Shown here piece after piece: positions 38,301-49,261 of a stretch of 64,000 bases of DNA. The stretch lies in the NCBI GenBank assembly GCA_027563935.2, contig CM050448.1, forward strand, positions 120,950,493 through 121,014,492, read 5' to 3'. A program made the translations under genes and the position numbers. This DNA is from Costus lasius. Taxonomy: Eukaryota; Streptophyta; Magnoliopsida; Zingiberales; Costaceae. The first letter of the stretch is position 1. The number at the start of each line of letters is the position of its first letter. The notes beneath the pieces are model-generated. The model was given only the letters and a program-made list of their open reading frames with translations. It was not told where the DNA came from and ran no database searches.

Positions 38301-39148
38301 ACTATATTAATGAGCGAACAAATAAAAGAAGGAAGCAGAGGATCTACCTGGAATTGGGACATAACCAGATAGGAACCTAGCTTGCTGGCGGATGGGTCCC
38401 TGGGTTTACTCCCTGCAGAGAGAGACAGCGCTTGGATGATTGGCAAGAACACCCCACCCGCCCTTGCTGTGGTGCTGGGCATCGCAGGAGCGATAAAAGC
38501 CTCACTCACAGTGAGTCCATATGAAAGCCCTAGCGTACTCTTACCAAGCCACTTCACGAAATAGGTGGCAATCCTATCTCCGAGCCCTGTCTTCACGAAC
38601 CCCCTCGCGAAGAAGAACGATATCACGATCAACCAGATGACTTCATTCTCGAACGCGTCGAACGCCGCGGCAAAGGTGAGGGTCTTAGTAGCGACGGAAG
38701 CGGTGAGGCAGAGGAAAGCCCAGGCGCCGATGGGAAGGGGACCGAGCACAAGGCCCGTGATGGTGGAAAGGAAGATAGCGAGGAGCTGCCACGCCTGCGG
38801 GGTGATACCTTCGGGCCGAGGTACGAGGAAACAGATCGCGAGGCCGACGGCGACAGAGATGGCAAGGGGGAGGGGCTTCGCGCTCTCGCGCGGCGGCGAA
38901 GGAGAAGAAGGGGGAGGAGGGGAAGCGGGGTTAAGGGAATCGCATTTGGGGGAGGGCAACGAGCGGGCGGGGGAAAGGAAGGGTTTAGTGCGGTGGCGTC
39001 GCCAGGCGGAGAGAGTAGACGAAGCGCAGGAGTGATGAGATGAGCGGCGGGAAGCAGAGGATAGGAGGCGGCGGCGGGGGATGGTAGGGCGGGGGCGGTA
39101 GATGAGGATGGAAGGGTGGGTGGGCGGTGGAGAGGCGATGGGCACCAT
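35334..39148 (-). CDS. DIT1: 2-oxoglutarate/malate translocator, plastid inner envelope (DiT1)
   Basis: Exchanges 2-oxoglutarate for malate across the inner plastid envelope, supplying carbon skeletons for ammonia assimilation and photorespiration. Minus-strand exons 39148-38348, 37963-37650, 36857-36409 and 35449-35334 join in frame to 559 residues. Residues 1 to about 85 are Ser/Pro/Arg-rich, a chloroplast transit peptide. The rest has a dozen or so hydrophobic segments of the DASS/SodiT family, including EGITPQAWQLLAIFLSTI, ENEVIWLIVISFFFARGF, EAFIAPAMPSTTARAGGVFL, GMAEQLTNLGIISWM and the end FWWKFLGLY. The ATG at 39148 has a strong context (A at -3, G at +4). An in-frame ATG at 39214 would add 22 residues but has a weak context. 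Confidence 0.95.
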
Positions 39149-39214
39149 TCTTGGCGACTCTGCGTAGCTCGAAGGGGACGGATATACAGCGAGTAGAGCG
39201 GAAACGCCGGACAT

Positions 39215-40728
39215 CAGAGGAGAGAGAAAGCGGAGTGCCGGTTCTATGCCCTGAAAAGCAGTGGCAAGTAACCATTCGTCCACGTCATATACGCCATAGA
39301 TAGCAGCGATCAGGTTGGCTGGTAATTACTGGTCTATATTTTAATTATTGTCTTTAAGCTAAAGATAAATAGTATAAATTAATCAAATGGAAAGACAATT
39401 AAAATATATAAGAACTAATTTAAAATTAGCATGTATATGCTCATGCAAATAATTTTAAACTTTTATGATTAAATAATAATAATAACACGACATATCTTAA
39501 TTTGGCGTTTAAAAATATCTCATTGGGTGACAAAAATACTCGTTTCCTTGGACAGAAACAAAAAGGAAAAAAAAAAAGAAAAGTAATATTTTTTTTCTGA
39601 TATAGAAATACTGGAGGAAACAAAGGCTTGTTTTTTCTAATTTTCATTTCATCCAAATTGGGCGGAAATCAAAATTTCCCTTGCCACCTCTAGTTTGAGC
39701 CACCATTGCCTCCAGCCCCTGCCGTCACCTCCTCTAGCCCCCGTCTCTCCTCCCTCGTTCGCAGCAGTCTTCACAAAGCTGCTTGCGGCTGCCTCCCCCA
39801 CACCAAACGCAAGTTGCCTACCGCTGCCTCCCCCATGTCGAACACGAACCACATAGCGCTGCCTCCCCCATGCTAGACCTTCTCTTCGCCGCCTCCTCCC
39901 CCACACCTACCTTCTCATTGCCCCCACACCTATCTTCTTTATGTCACCACCTCCCCAGCATCAGAGCTTTGAGGAAGGGGTGCTTGCCTTGATGCCTTCA
40001 CCTCTACCCTCATCCGATAGGGGTGACCGTTTACTGATTTTATCAATTTTATTATTATTATTGTCGTTACTAATTACAAAATAATATTTATTAATAATAT
40101 TACAAAATTACCAATCAGTAGAACCTATAAATTATATATTTTGCTATTGTTATATATTTTAATAATATAAAATAATATTTATTAATATTATTATAAATTA
40201 ATTAATATTTATCAAGATATTATTTTATTTAATAAATTATTTTTTTAAAAGAAGTGATGCTTAGTTTTTCAAAATAATAAAAAAATTTATTAAGATATTA
40301 AATTCTCAACAAAAAATAATTAAAAATTTTATTTTTAATAAATATTTAGTAAATTAATAAATTGATCGAACTAAAATTTTTTTTCTGTATCATTTATCAA
40401 ATATTGAATAGTATAAATTTTATTATTATTACTGTTACCGATTATCAATTTTCTCTTTGCTCACCCCGACGCTGTTGCCGAGCTACTTGGAATCCCTCCC
40501 AAGCTACAGTCGACGCCGCTATTAGAGCAACCCAAACTTCCCTCCTCCTCCCCCCTCCGCCTTGCCGCAACTCCGTTCGCCTGCGGCATGAGCTTCGCTT
40601 CCTTGTCCGCTAAAGAAGAGAAACATGATCACATGTATTTCACTTAATTAATTTTCTCTCCATCCTTTTTTTATTTCCTATTTATTTTCCTTTCTCCTCT
40701 CATTTCCTTCCCTGAAACCTAGCCTTAA
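39215..40728. other. DiT1 upstream region and low-complexity spacer
   Basis: 39215-39345 is probable promoter and leader; the minus strand shows an AAAATATAGA TATA-like stretch near 39333-39342. 39660-40010 is C-rich low-complexity DNA with degenerate repeats of GCTGCCTCCCCCA. 40020-40440 is extremely AT-rich. 40620-40720 contains pyrimidine-rich DNA that looks like the end of an element related to the next one. No gene recognised. Confidence 0.45.
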
Positions 40729-41895
40729 CGCTGCGTTTCGGAGGAGGGAAAGGAATTAGGAAAGAAAAGAAATAAGAAGAGAAAGGAAACAAGGAGGGAT
40801 AGAAATAAATTCTGTCCCTTTTAGGCCTCGTGTTTCGATGAAAGGAAATAAATATTTTGACCAATCAACTAAGCTATTGACTGAGTCAAAATAAACCCAA
40901 ATCAACTAAATTTTATCTAAATTAAATTTTTCATTCATTTTGACTAGTCAACTTGGGTAATTAAGCCTAGCCTTATTCAAAATTAAAAATTAATGATCTT
41001 CTTAAGCTTAGCCAAATCAACCAAATCACCCGTTCTTCTTCTTCCCTACCTGCGAACCAGTTCCATCCTGAATCAAGGTCGGCAGTCCAGCTCGAGAGGC
41101 TTTGTCCGGATGCGTAAGGTGAGCAGCACAGCGGGCGAGCTTGGGCAGACGAGAGGGGAGGAAGGCAGCTGCTGGACGGAGAGGCTTCGTCCGGATGCGT
41201 AAGGCGAGCAGCACAGCAGGCGAGCTTGGGCGGACGAGAGGGGAGGAAGGCGGCTGCTGGATGAGAGGGGAGGAAGGCGACTGCTGGACGGAGAGGCTTC
41301 GTCCAGATGCGTAAGGCGAGCAGCACAGCAGGCGAGCTTGGGCGGACGAGAGGGGAGGAAGGGAGGAAGGCGGCTGCTGGACGAGAGGGGAGGAAGGCGG
41401 CTACTGGACGGAGAGGCTTCGTCCGGATGCGTAAGGCGAGCAGCACAACAGGCGAGCTTGGGCGGACGAGAGGGGAGGAAGGCGGCTGTTGGACGGAGAG
41501 GCTTCGTCCGGATGCGTAAGGCGAGCAGCGCAGCGAGCGAGCTTGGGCGGACGAGAGGGGAGGAAGGCCGCTGCTAGACGGCGAGTTGGAGCGGCTTGGT
41601 CGGCGAGAGGGGAGGAAGGCTTGGGCGAGAGGGGAGGAAAGCAAGCTAGAGCGGCGAGGTGCTGCTGGGCAAAGGGGAGGAAGGCGGCTCGGGCGAGAGG
41701 CTCGGGCGTAAACAGGCTGTACCAGCGTGTTTTGGGCGAAGGACGGACGGAAATGGCATTTCCGTCTCTCTTTGAGGGAACAATTTTGGAGAGAAAGAAA
41801 AGGAAATAATCTTTCCCTTATTTATTTCCTTCCTCTTAAACCAAAAAATTAGATCTTTTCTTTTCCTCCTTATTTCCCTCCTCCAAAACAGACAG
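40729..41895. mobile_element. Harbinger/Tourist-like non-autonomous DNA element with internal minisatellite
   Basis: CGCTGCGTTTCGGAGGAGGG at the left is answered at the right by the reverse complement of CTGTCTGTTTTGGAGGAGGG; 15 of 20 positions match. Both sides carry TAA (40726-40728 and 41896-41898), the target duplication typical of PIF/Harbinger. The ends inside the inverted repeat are purine-rich (left) and pyrimidine-rich (right). Other inverted TIR-like ends inside (about 40825-40855 and 41810-41850) hint at nesting. No transposase frame is present; the Arg/Gly-rich frames arise from the internal repeat. Confidence 0.65.
41096..41580. repeat. 85-bp minisatellite with five units
   Basis: Units starting GAGGCTTCGTCCGGATGCGT (first unit CTTTG) begin at 41096, 41181, 41293, 41413 and 41498. 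The base period is 85 bp; units two and three are enlarged to 112 and 120 bp by extra copies of a block around AGAGGGGAGGAAGGCGGCTG. Degenerate relics of this block continue to about 41700. Confidence 0.9.
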
Positions 41896-42160
41896 TAAAA
41901 TGTGGGCAACAAGCGTACACCATATCACTTCAAGAAGTTGCTTAATTGGTACTTTTGACGTAATTATTTGTAAAATGTTACAATATTTTGTGTGAAATTA
42001 ACAGCATCATTGCACGCAAATAATAATTATGTTTATTAGATCACATCAAACAGTACCTTCTCTTTTGGAAAAAAAAAAAAACGAAAAAGAAAAGCATGAA
42101 GTAATTAATAATTGTGACTTGTGAGCACTGCCTCTTGCCTGACCAAACTCAGCTGCCTAG
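41896..42160. other. 3' flank of the phytocyanin gene
   Basis: AT-rich; probably holds the 3' UTR and poly(A) site of the minus-strand phytocyanin gene. Confidence 0.4.
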
Positions 42161-42729
42161 CTAGAAGATATGTTTGAGCACCATCAACCCCACGAGCACC
42201 GCAATAGCGTGCGCCGGCGAGGGGCTTCCGGCCGCGAAGTTGTTGCCGGAGGGAGGAGGAGGAGGAGGAGAGGTGGTGTTGGGCGTGGTAGTACCGGAAG
42301 AAGTGACGTCGACCTCAACCTTCATGCCAGAGTTGCAGTGACTGTCGATCCCGCAGATGAAATAGTACTTGCCGGTGGCGTTGAGGGGGATGGTGGTGAC
42401 GCCGCTGTTGTCGCTGCTGATGGCGTTGCTGCTGGAGCAGGAGGAGTAGGCGCTCGCGCTCACCTCCTCCACGTTGTGCTTCGGGGTCTGGTAGTTGAAC
42501 ACTACATCCATATTCGCGCGCACACAATTGATAATTGTTCTTATCAATTCGAACTAAATTAGTACTGACCGAGTTTGTCGCCGACGAAGAAGGATTTGCC
42601 GCTGGTCCAAGTGGAGTAATCGACGTTGAGGTCCCACCCTTTTGTATCGCCGACGATGTAATCCGCCGCCGAGGCCCATGCTGCGCAGCTCATGAGCACG
42701 AGCACACCCAACGCCGTAGCTCTGGCCAT
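42161..42729 (-). CDS. Phytocyanin, uclacyanin/blue copper protein type, probably GPI-anchored
   Basis: Small extracellular blue copper electron-transfer protein at the plasma membrane or wall. Minus-strand exons 42729-42570 and 42501-42161 join to 166 residues. Residues 1-21 are a signal peptide ending WASA; mature protein starts ADYIVGDTKGW. The plastocyanin-like fold follows with type-1 copper ligands His62 (PKHNV), Cys103 (FICGI), His108 and Met113 (NSGMKVEV); Cys75 and Cys109 are placed for the usual disulfide. Met as axial ligand excludes stellacyanin, which has Gln. After residue about 118 comes a Thr/Pro-rich linker (arabinogalactan-like) and a hydrophobic tail, AIAVLVGLMVL, typical of a GPI-anchor signal. 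The single intron is at the position usual for this family. Confidence 0.93.
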
Positions 42730-43814
42730 CTCAACTTCTCTTACAGGCAAGAATCGACACAAGTAACAGTCATGCACAGCCACAATTGAGAAGGGGCGTC
42801 AGTGAGTTCTTTAGATATATATACGTTAATAAATAAATATATAGCTTCAGAAATTAGTTGTCTAAATATAAATATGAGAGCCTTGTGGATGAGGTAATTC
42901 TTATAACTTATTGCAAGCCAGTGGGTACGTGGAAGCACGTCCGTCTCTTTAACAGGGACATATGCATGCACGGTGGGCCCGGTCAATTTTAAGTTTATTG
43001 GACTATGCATGCATCCTTATCTGCTTTGTATTAACCCTTAATTTTTTAAACTAATTTAGTATTTAATTATTTTTTTGGTAATTAAGGATAGTTGATGGTT
43101 GCGGTGTAGTCGGGTTAAATCTTTATCGCTGTCTAAGTCAAAGTTGACTTTATTGTCACTCTCACAGTGAGGGCCGGGGGGTTTGGTGGGGTTCAGTCAC
43201 CTACTCCCAAAGAATATGGTGCCGAACGCTTGTTCCTTTACGAGTCATGCACATGTGAGCGTAGTAACCTTTTTGGATTCCTTTCGGCTTAATTGTTTGG
43301 TGTGCTTGGAATTAGGGGCAACTGGGGCAGGTCCCTGTTCTTTGCTGACCAGCTTGAACTGCCATGGTCGTCCTTGTCTCTCCATCGTCGTTAGAATTTG
43401 AAGGCAGGAGAAAAATAATTCACATGATGACTAGCTATACCTATGGTTGACTTTTTCTTGATGATGAGTCTTTGAAGATGTGATGCCTTTGAAGGAAAGT
43501 GATTCGTTGACCGATAATTAATCAGGCAGAAAAAGGATTAATTCAAATATTATAGATCATTGTTATCTTGTTAGTGTAAACTGAATCAAATGGCTACATA
43601 AACTAAGAGATGTTATGTGTTTTGTGAGGTGTTATTAGAAGATGGATAGAGTTATTAAAAGATTATGATATTTATTACCAAGTTGATAAAGCTAATGTGG
43701 TAAGTTGATAAATGCTCTTTAAGTAAAAAGTCATCAAATTTGGTGGCAACCATGATGGTAAAGTAGTGATAACTATTTAAACAAATTTGTGGTTTAAATA
43801 TCAAGATAATCACA
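42730..43814. other. Phytocyanin upstream region
   Basis: Contains the promoter of the minus-strand phytocyanin gene. Facing TTGAC-type W-box cores occur in GTCAAAGTTGAC near 43138-43149. The rest shows no gene; 43600-43814 is AT-rich and may already be decayed gypsy DNA. Confidence 0.4.
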
Positions 43815-44335
43815 CAAAAGTTAAGAGTGTTAATTGCGTCTCTCATAGTCGAATATGATTTTCTTCAACAAATAAAAAAAGAACAACTTCAAGATGTACA
43901 ACTAAATAGCTTAAAAGAGAAAGTTGATAATAGTTGGGGACAAGATTTTCATATTATGAATGATGATATATTACTGTTTAAGGATAGGGATTGTATCCCA
44001 AGTATTTCAGAAATTAAGGAGAAGATTTTATAAGAGAGACAAATTCCAAGTATGCCATACACCTAGGTAGTACTAAGATGTAGAATGATTTAAAGAAATA
44101 TTTTTGGTGGGATGACGTGAAGAAAGATATTATAAATTATGTTTTCAAGTGTTTTAATATATCAATTGATTAAAGCTGAACACAAAAATTCAGGAGGACT
44201 ACTACAACCTTTAGAGGTGCCTGATTGGAAGTGGGAAAGTATTGCAATGAATTTTATTTATGGTTTTTCATTAACCTCTAGGAAATATGATGCCATTTTG
44301 GGTGATTATGGATAGGTTGACAAAATCTCTATATA

Positions 44336-47300
44336 TTTTTTTTTTGCCAAGGGCAAGAAAGATTTTATAGATAAATAGAAAAAATATTACAATTATGTAC
44401 AATCACAAAACTCGCATCTCACAGAACAAATATTCAATGATGAAATAGGTTGCAATCAGCACTCACACACACTAACAAAATATTATAACACAAATACTCT
44501 GATAAAATTAATTTGCCATGAAGTCCTTCCAGGCATTTAAGAATTCCTGGACGTGAGCATCTTGATGCACAAGGGGAATATAGCTTTTGAGTTTTGCTTT
44601 GACATCCAATATCAAGATCGAGAGGAAATCCACCGGGGTTCTGTTATCGGCGTTCATTGTTTTGCTGTTCCGGTATCTCCAGATATAGTAAAAGACTCCC
44701 GAAAGCATAAGTTTTTTGATGTACAACTTTACCTTATTATCCAGATGGCTCGGCTGGTTAGAGATTTGCATTAAGACCTCCTCGCAAGTATTAAAATTAA
44801 AAGTCAAGTTGTTTCTCATGGATACAAGGTTCCTGAATTTAGCAAGAGCAACGCACTTTATAAACAGATGATCCGACGTTTCAGGGTGAGTATTACAAAG
44901 CATACATATAGAAGTTGGTACAATCCCCCATGTATGAAGACAATCTCTTGTGCTAAGTTTGCCGTGATAGATTAACCAAATTAGAAACGAGTGGCGCGGT
45001 ATTCTTCCTTTAAACCATACCATGTCTTTTCAAAGAACCCGAGATCCATGGGCTTGGTCCTCATAAGCGGATTTAAGAGTGAAGTTCCCATGAGGGGTGC
45101 GGTTCCAGTAAATGAGGTCCGAGTTGAGATTTGTGTGGATCTGGATGGTAGGAATAGTCACATAACTGTCAATAAGACTTGTGGATCGAGGATGAGGTAT
45201 AGACCAATTGTGGTTTCTGATAATGGAATTGAGCTGAGTATTCCTTCCGGGGGGTTTTCATAACGAACATCCTCCACTAAATCTATTAGCAGCCGAGGGC
45301 TGAGCCAAGGGTCCAGCCAAATTTTTGTAGAGTGTCCATTTGCTATTTTGTACCCAATCATCTGAATGCATATGTCCCTAACAAAGAGGAGGTCACGCAT
45401 AGCCCAGTGCGCGCATCTAGATAATTTGATAGACCAAATAGTGTCTAAATGTAAGTACCTCTCATTGATCCATTTTACCCACAGGGATTGATTGTCTTGA
45501 ATGATATCCCAAATGTGCTTTATAAGAAAAGCCCGATTGAGATTACTGATATCTCTAATACCCAGACCCCCAAGATCAGTAGGCTTTGTAATGTTTGTCC
45601 AAGCCACTTTTGCAAGACCCTTTCTGTGTCCTCTCGACCATAAGAAATTTGCAAGGGCAGAGTTTATTTTTGAAATTACCCCCTTTGGAAGCTTTACAGC
45701 ACTGCACCAGAAATTTATATTGCCATAGCAAATAGATTTTATTAATTCGATTCGGCCGGCATAGGAGAGACACTTCACCCTCCAGGCAGAGAGATATCCG
45801 GTAATTTTCTCAATCAGTGGCATACAGTCTCTAGCCCTGATAGACTTGCTAGTAATAGGAATTCCAAGGTAACGGAATGGCATGGAGCCTCTTTGAATTC
45901 CGAGAATTGAAATGATTTGCGATTGGATACTAGTATTAGAGGACGCTGAGAAAAATATATGCGACTTTGCCTTATTAATCTTGAGGCCGGTATCGATATA
46001 AAACTCGTCAAGGACTCTGTTGATAGTCATGGCCGAAGTGGGGGAGGCTTCACAAAAAATAATGACATCATCAGCGAATTGGAGATTTGTGATCCCCAAT
46101 TTCTTGCATTTATTGTGTGGAATGAGATGTCCTTTTCTTAGCTGATCTGAAAGAAGATCCGTGAGATGTTGTATGATGAGGATAAAAAGATAAGGAGATA
46201 AAGGACATATTTGTCGTAGCCCTCTTGTGCCTTCCATTCAGGTTGATCGTGAAAGAAGAGGAGGAAACGCAAGCCATGATCTTAGTGGCGAAATCAACTG
46301 GGAATTTATAAGCTTTAAGAATATAATCTATAGTTTCCCATCTGACAGAGTCAAACGCTTTGTGGAGATCCAATTTAATTGTCATACGTGGGGCTCCACG
46401 CCTTAAATGAAAGCCACTAAGGATTTCTTGGCACAACATTATATTATCCTGGATTGATCTGCCCGGCATGAATGCATGCTGGTTGAGGTCAATGAGATCC
46501 GGGAGAATGATGCGAAGCTGAATAGCCAGGGCTTTGGCAATATATCGGTACACCATCTGGCAAACAGAAATAGGATGAAACTCTGCAAAAGAAGTGGGGT
46601 TAGGAATTTTTGGAATAAGAGTGAGAGAGGTGATGTTCACCCGCTTAAGCATGCGCCCATGCTCTAGGAAATCAAGAATAGCACATAGAACGTCTTCCTT
46701 GATAATATCCCATAAAAACTTGAAGAACGTGGCGTTAAACCCATCAACACCAGGGGCCTTCGAAATGTTAGCCCTATTTACAATATTCGAGATGTCCTCC
46801 GCAGAAAACCGGGTGGTAAGATAGGTAATCGCCTCAGGAGTAAGAGATTTATTAACCTGGAAGTTTAACGACAAAGAGGGTAGAGAAGGACCAAGGAGGT
46901 TTTTGAAGTAATTTATGGCTTCTTTCGCAATACTTTCGCCGTGAACAAAATTCCCCAAAGAGTCTTTTATGGATGAGATAGAATTTCGAATACGCCTCGT
47001 TTTCATCAGATTATAAAAATAAGCAGTGTTTGAGTCCCCTAAAGTAATAGTTTGATCTCTAGAGCGCTGCTTAAGGGCTGATTCCTCCTTAAGTCAGAAA
47101 TCTTTAATTTTCCCTTGATAGTACTTTTATAGCTTGCATAGATTTGTATCTAGAGAATTCCATTGGAGCTGGGTTTGAATGGCTTTAAGCCTATTGGTGT
47201 TTTCTCTTAAGCCAGCTTCCTTCTCAACCCTTATCATCTTCGCCCAATGTTTGAGTTTTTGCTTTAAATTTGTGAGCTTATTGCATAGTATGAACATAGG

Positions 47301-47871
47301 CGTGCCCGGGGGATTATTTGAGGTCCAATTGGACTCAACTATCTGGAAGATGCTGGGGTAGAGAAGCCATTTGTTAAAGAATCTGAACCGCGGACCCTTC
47401 CGAGGCATTTTATCGCCAAAGGTAATGAGAGCCGGAGAGTGATCCGAAATAGAAAGATTCATGAAAATAGCTTCAGCAGGGGGAAGCGCTCTATCCAGTC
47501 CATGTTTGCCATGATACGGTCAAGTTTGCACCAAATACGGTTTTCACCAATTTGAGAATTTGACCAAGTGTAATACGCTCCTTTGGATTTTATATCGACC
47601 AAATTTAGCATTGCTCTCGTTTCAATGTTGTTCATAATTTCAGAATCGTTATGAGTCGAGCCTCCTTTTCTGTCTTCATGGGAGAATAACATGTTGAAAT
47701 CTCCAGTTAAGACCATAGGACCCATATTGCATCTGAGGGTAAGAGTTTTCCATAATTCTTGTCTATCAGAATACGTATATAAACCATATATAACACTCAG
47801 GTTGAAGAGAAAATCACCTCTGGCATTAGAGACATGCCCAATAATAACTTGAGCCGATTTTTTAATAATTG
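44336..47871 (-). mobile_element. 5'-truncated L1-type LINE inserted in the gypsy relic
   Basis: Minus-strand non-LTR retrotransposon ORF2 relic of about 3.5 kb. Its 3' end is a poly(A) tract, seen as a T run at 44336-44345. Upstream come a zinc-binding RVT domain (44508-45023), the reverse transcriptase domain (about 45160-47000) with FADD in LGITNLQFADDVIIF, and an endonuclease C-terminal part (47127-47860) with MVLTGDFNM and TWSNSQIGENRIWCKLDR. ORF1 and the endonuclease N-terminus are missing, typical of incomplete reverse transcription. At least three frameshifts and one or more stops break the frame, so it is dead. The exact 5' boundary is uncertain by about 20 bp. Confidence 0.9.
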
Positions 47872-47892
47872 CCTATTAGAATGACATACACC

Positions 47893-47978
47893 CTTGATAA
47901 ACTCATAAATTTATATATTAATGAAATAATAAGACCTTGATAAACTCATAAATTTATATATTAATGAAATAATAAGAG
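47893..47978. repeat. 43-bp perfect tandem duplication in the gypsy relic
   Basis: CTTGATAAACTCATAAATTT and the following 23 bases to AATAAGA repeat immediately from 47936. Only the last base differs. The unit is not a multiple of three and so adds a frameshift to the integrase relic. Confidence 0.9.
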
Positions 47979-48055
47979 TATTTCAGTTGAGATTATATCT
48001 GATAGAGATGTGAGATTTTTTTGTATCATTTGGAGTCTTATCATTTAGCTAGGGG

Positions 48056-49108
48056 TGTGATAGTTTTATTTGAGAAGTACGGTTGTTACGAGATTTTTTT
48101 AAATTTGTTTTAATAATATATGATATTTGAGCAATTTTGTTTTAAGCATAGCTTAAAATTCAACTTAGCACATGGGATAAAGTGTTTGTTCTTTTGTAAG
48201 TTCATTACCTTCTTACTGGTTAAAGTCTCAATCTACTTGTTTAGATTCAAATTAATAATCAAAATCTTGAAGAAAATTAGAATATGGTAAAATAATCGAG
48301 AAATATATTTCGCATGTTGCTTACTAGATTAATCACTAGTTTTATATATTAAGTTTTCACCTATTATTATCAATTTCCAAATATAAGTGTGTGTATTTTT
48401 TGTTCTAACAAAGCCATTTTATGTAAGTTTTTATAATTTTCTATTCTATTTTAATGATTCATTTTACAATTTTGGTTTTTTATAGGTATGTTCAGTTTAA
48501 GTTTTAAGAGCGTTTCTTTTTTTTTAAAATCGAACCGGGTTTAAATAATGGGCAAGTTGGAAATTTTTGATGTTGTCGGTAGCAAGTTGGATTAAATAAT
48601 GGGCAAATTGGAAATTTGGAATTGGAAAGAATTTTGTTCTTTTGACTATAGACTTAAATGACATAAATTACTTTTTTTTAATTAAACTAAATAAGCAGGA
48701 GCAACGGCAAATTAAAAAAGAAGCATTATGAACTTAATTAAAAATTGTTATGGGGGAAAAAGGAGACCTCCACCAATGGAGGGCACTGTTACGCGGGCTC
48801 CACCTCCCAAAATCCCACGATGGAAAAAGGAATATGATACGCTCGTTGATATCCGTAATCCGTCCACTCCAACTGCCTCAACCTACACAAGGCGAAGCGG
48901 GACCACGGTGGCCGGGCTTGGCTTTTGAGTCGGTGAGCGGGTACGGCCGCAATTTCTCACGGAGGGCAGGCAATCAGGCATTATCATCGCGTCGGTGAAG
49001 GAACTGCGGCAGGCGCACCCGCTTAGAAAGCCACGTGTCTGTTGGTGGGTACTCCAGGCGGGTCCACTCTATTGACTTCAGCGATTGCGAACCGAGGACC
49101 TTCCTCCT
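48056..49108. other. AT-rich spacer and ATL promoter region
   Basis: 48056-48720 is AT-rich, with a short direct repeat of AAATAATGGGCAA at about 48545 and 48594. From 48760 the DNA becomes GC-rich and leads into the ATL gene. No other gene recognised. Confidence 0.45.
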
Positions 49109-49261
49109 ATGGTAGCTCTCTCCTCTCCTTTCTGGCCTCTCGCGCTCCGGCTGGCCGCAGGCGATGCGAACCACGGCGTACCCCCCTCGTTCTTCGCTGT
49201 CCGATCACTGGTGATCTCACCTCAGGATGGTTCCCTACCGTCGAATCCTTCACAAGGTTGA
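49109..49261 (+). CDS. Upstream ORF overlapping the ATL start codon
   Basis: ATG at 49109 opens a 50-codon frame ending with TGA at 49259-49261, 35 bases past the ATL start at 49227 and in another frame. A second upstream ORF, 49164-49214 (16 codons), ends 12 bases before the ATL start. If transcription begins upstream of 49109, ribosomes must scan past or reinitiate. The peptides match nothing I know. Confidence 0.35.
   Translation: MVALSSPFWPLALRLAAGDANHGVPPSFFAVRSLVISPQDGSLPSNPSQG

Larger units (their letters stand above)
43815..48055 (+). mobile_element. Decayed Ty3/gypsy pol fragment (integrase region), split by a LINE
   Basis: The left part (about 43815-44335) encodes, across frameshifts and stops, pieces characteristic of gypsy pol: VLIASLIVEYDFLQQIKK, a decayed zinc-binding region (FWWD-like), then [19 protein letters not shown] and the start of the integrase core [16 protein letters not shown]. 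The right part (about 47872-48055) continues with LPIRMTYTLDKLINLYINE and VEIISDRDVRF, the next conserved integrase-core segments in the correct order. So one integrase gene was interrupted between the DRLTKS and LPI motifs. A 43-bp tandem duplication occurs in the right part. No LTRs were identified. Confidence 0.82.

Noticed and set aside
39149..39283. Longer N-terminus for DiT1
   Set aside because: The extension to 39283 starts at a GTG, and the in-frame ATG at 39214 has a weak context; the ATG at 39148 has A at -3 and G at +4.
41307..41809. Repetitive Gly/Arg-rich protein frames in the minisatellite
   Set aside because: They are translations of the 85-bp repeat, with copies in several frames and no start context or flanking gene structure.
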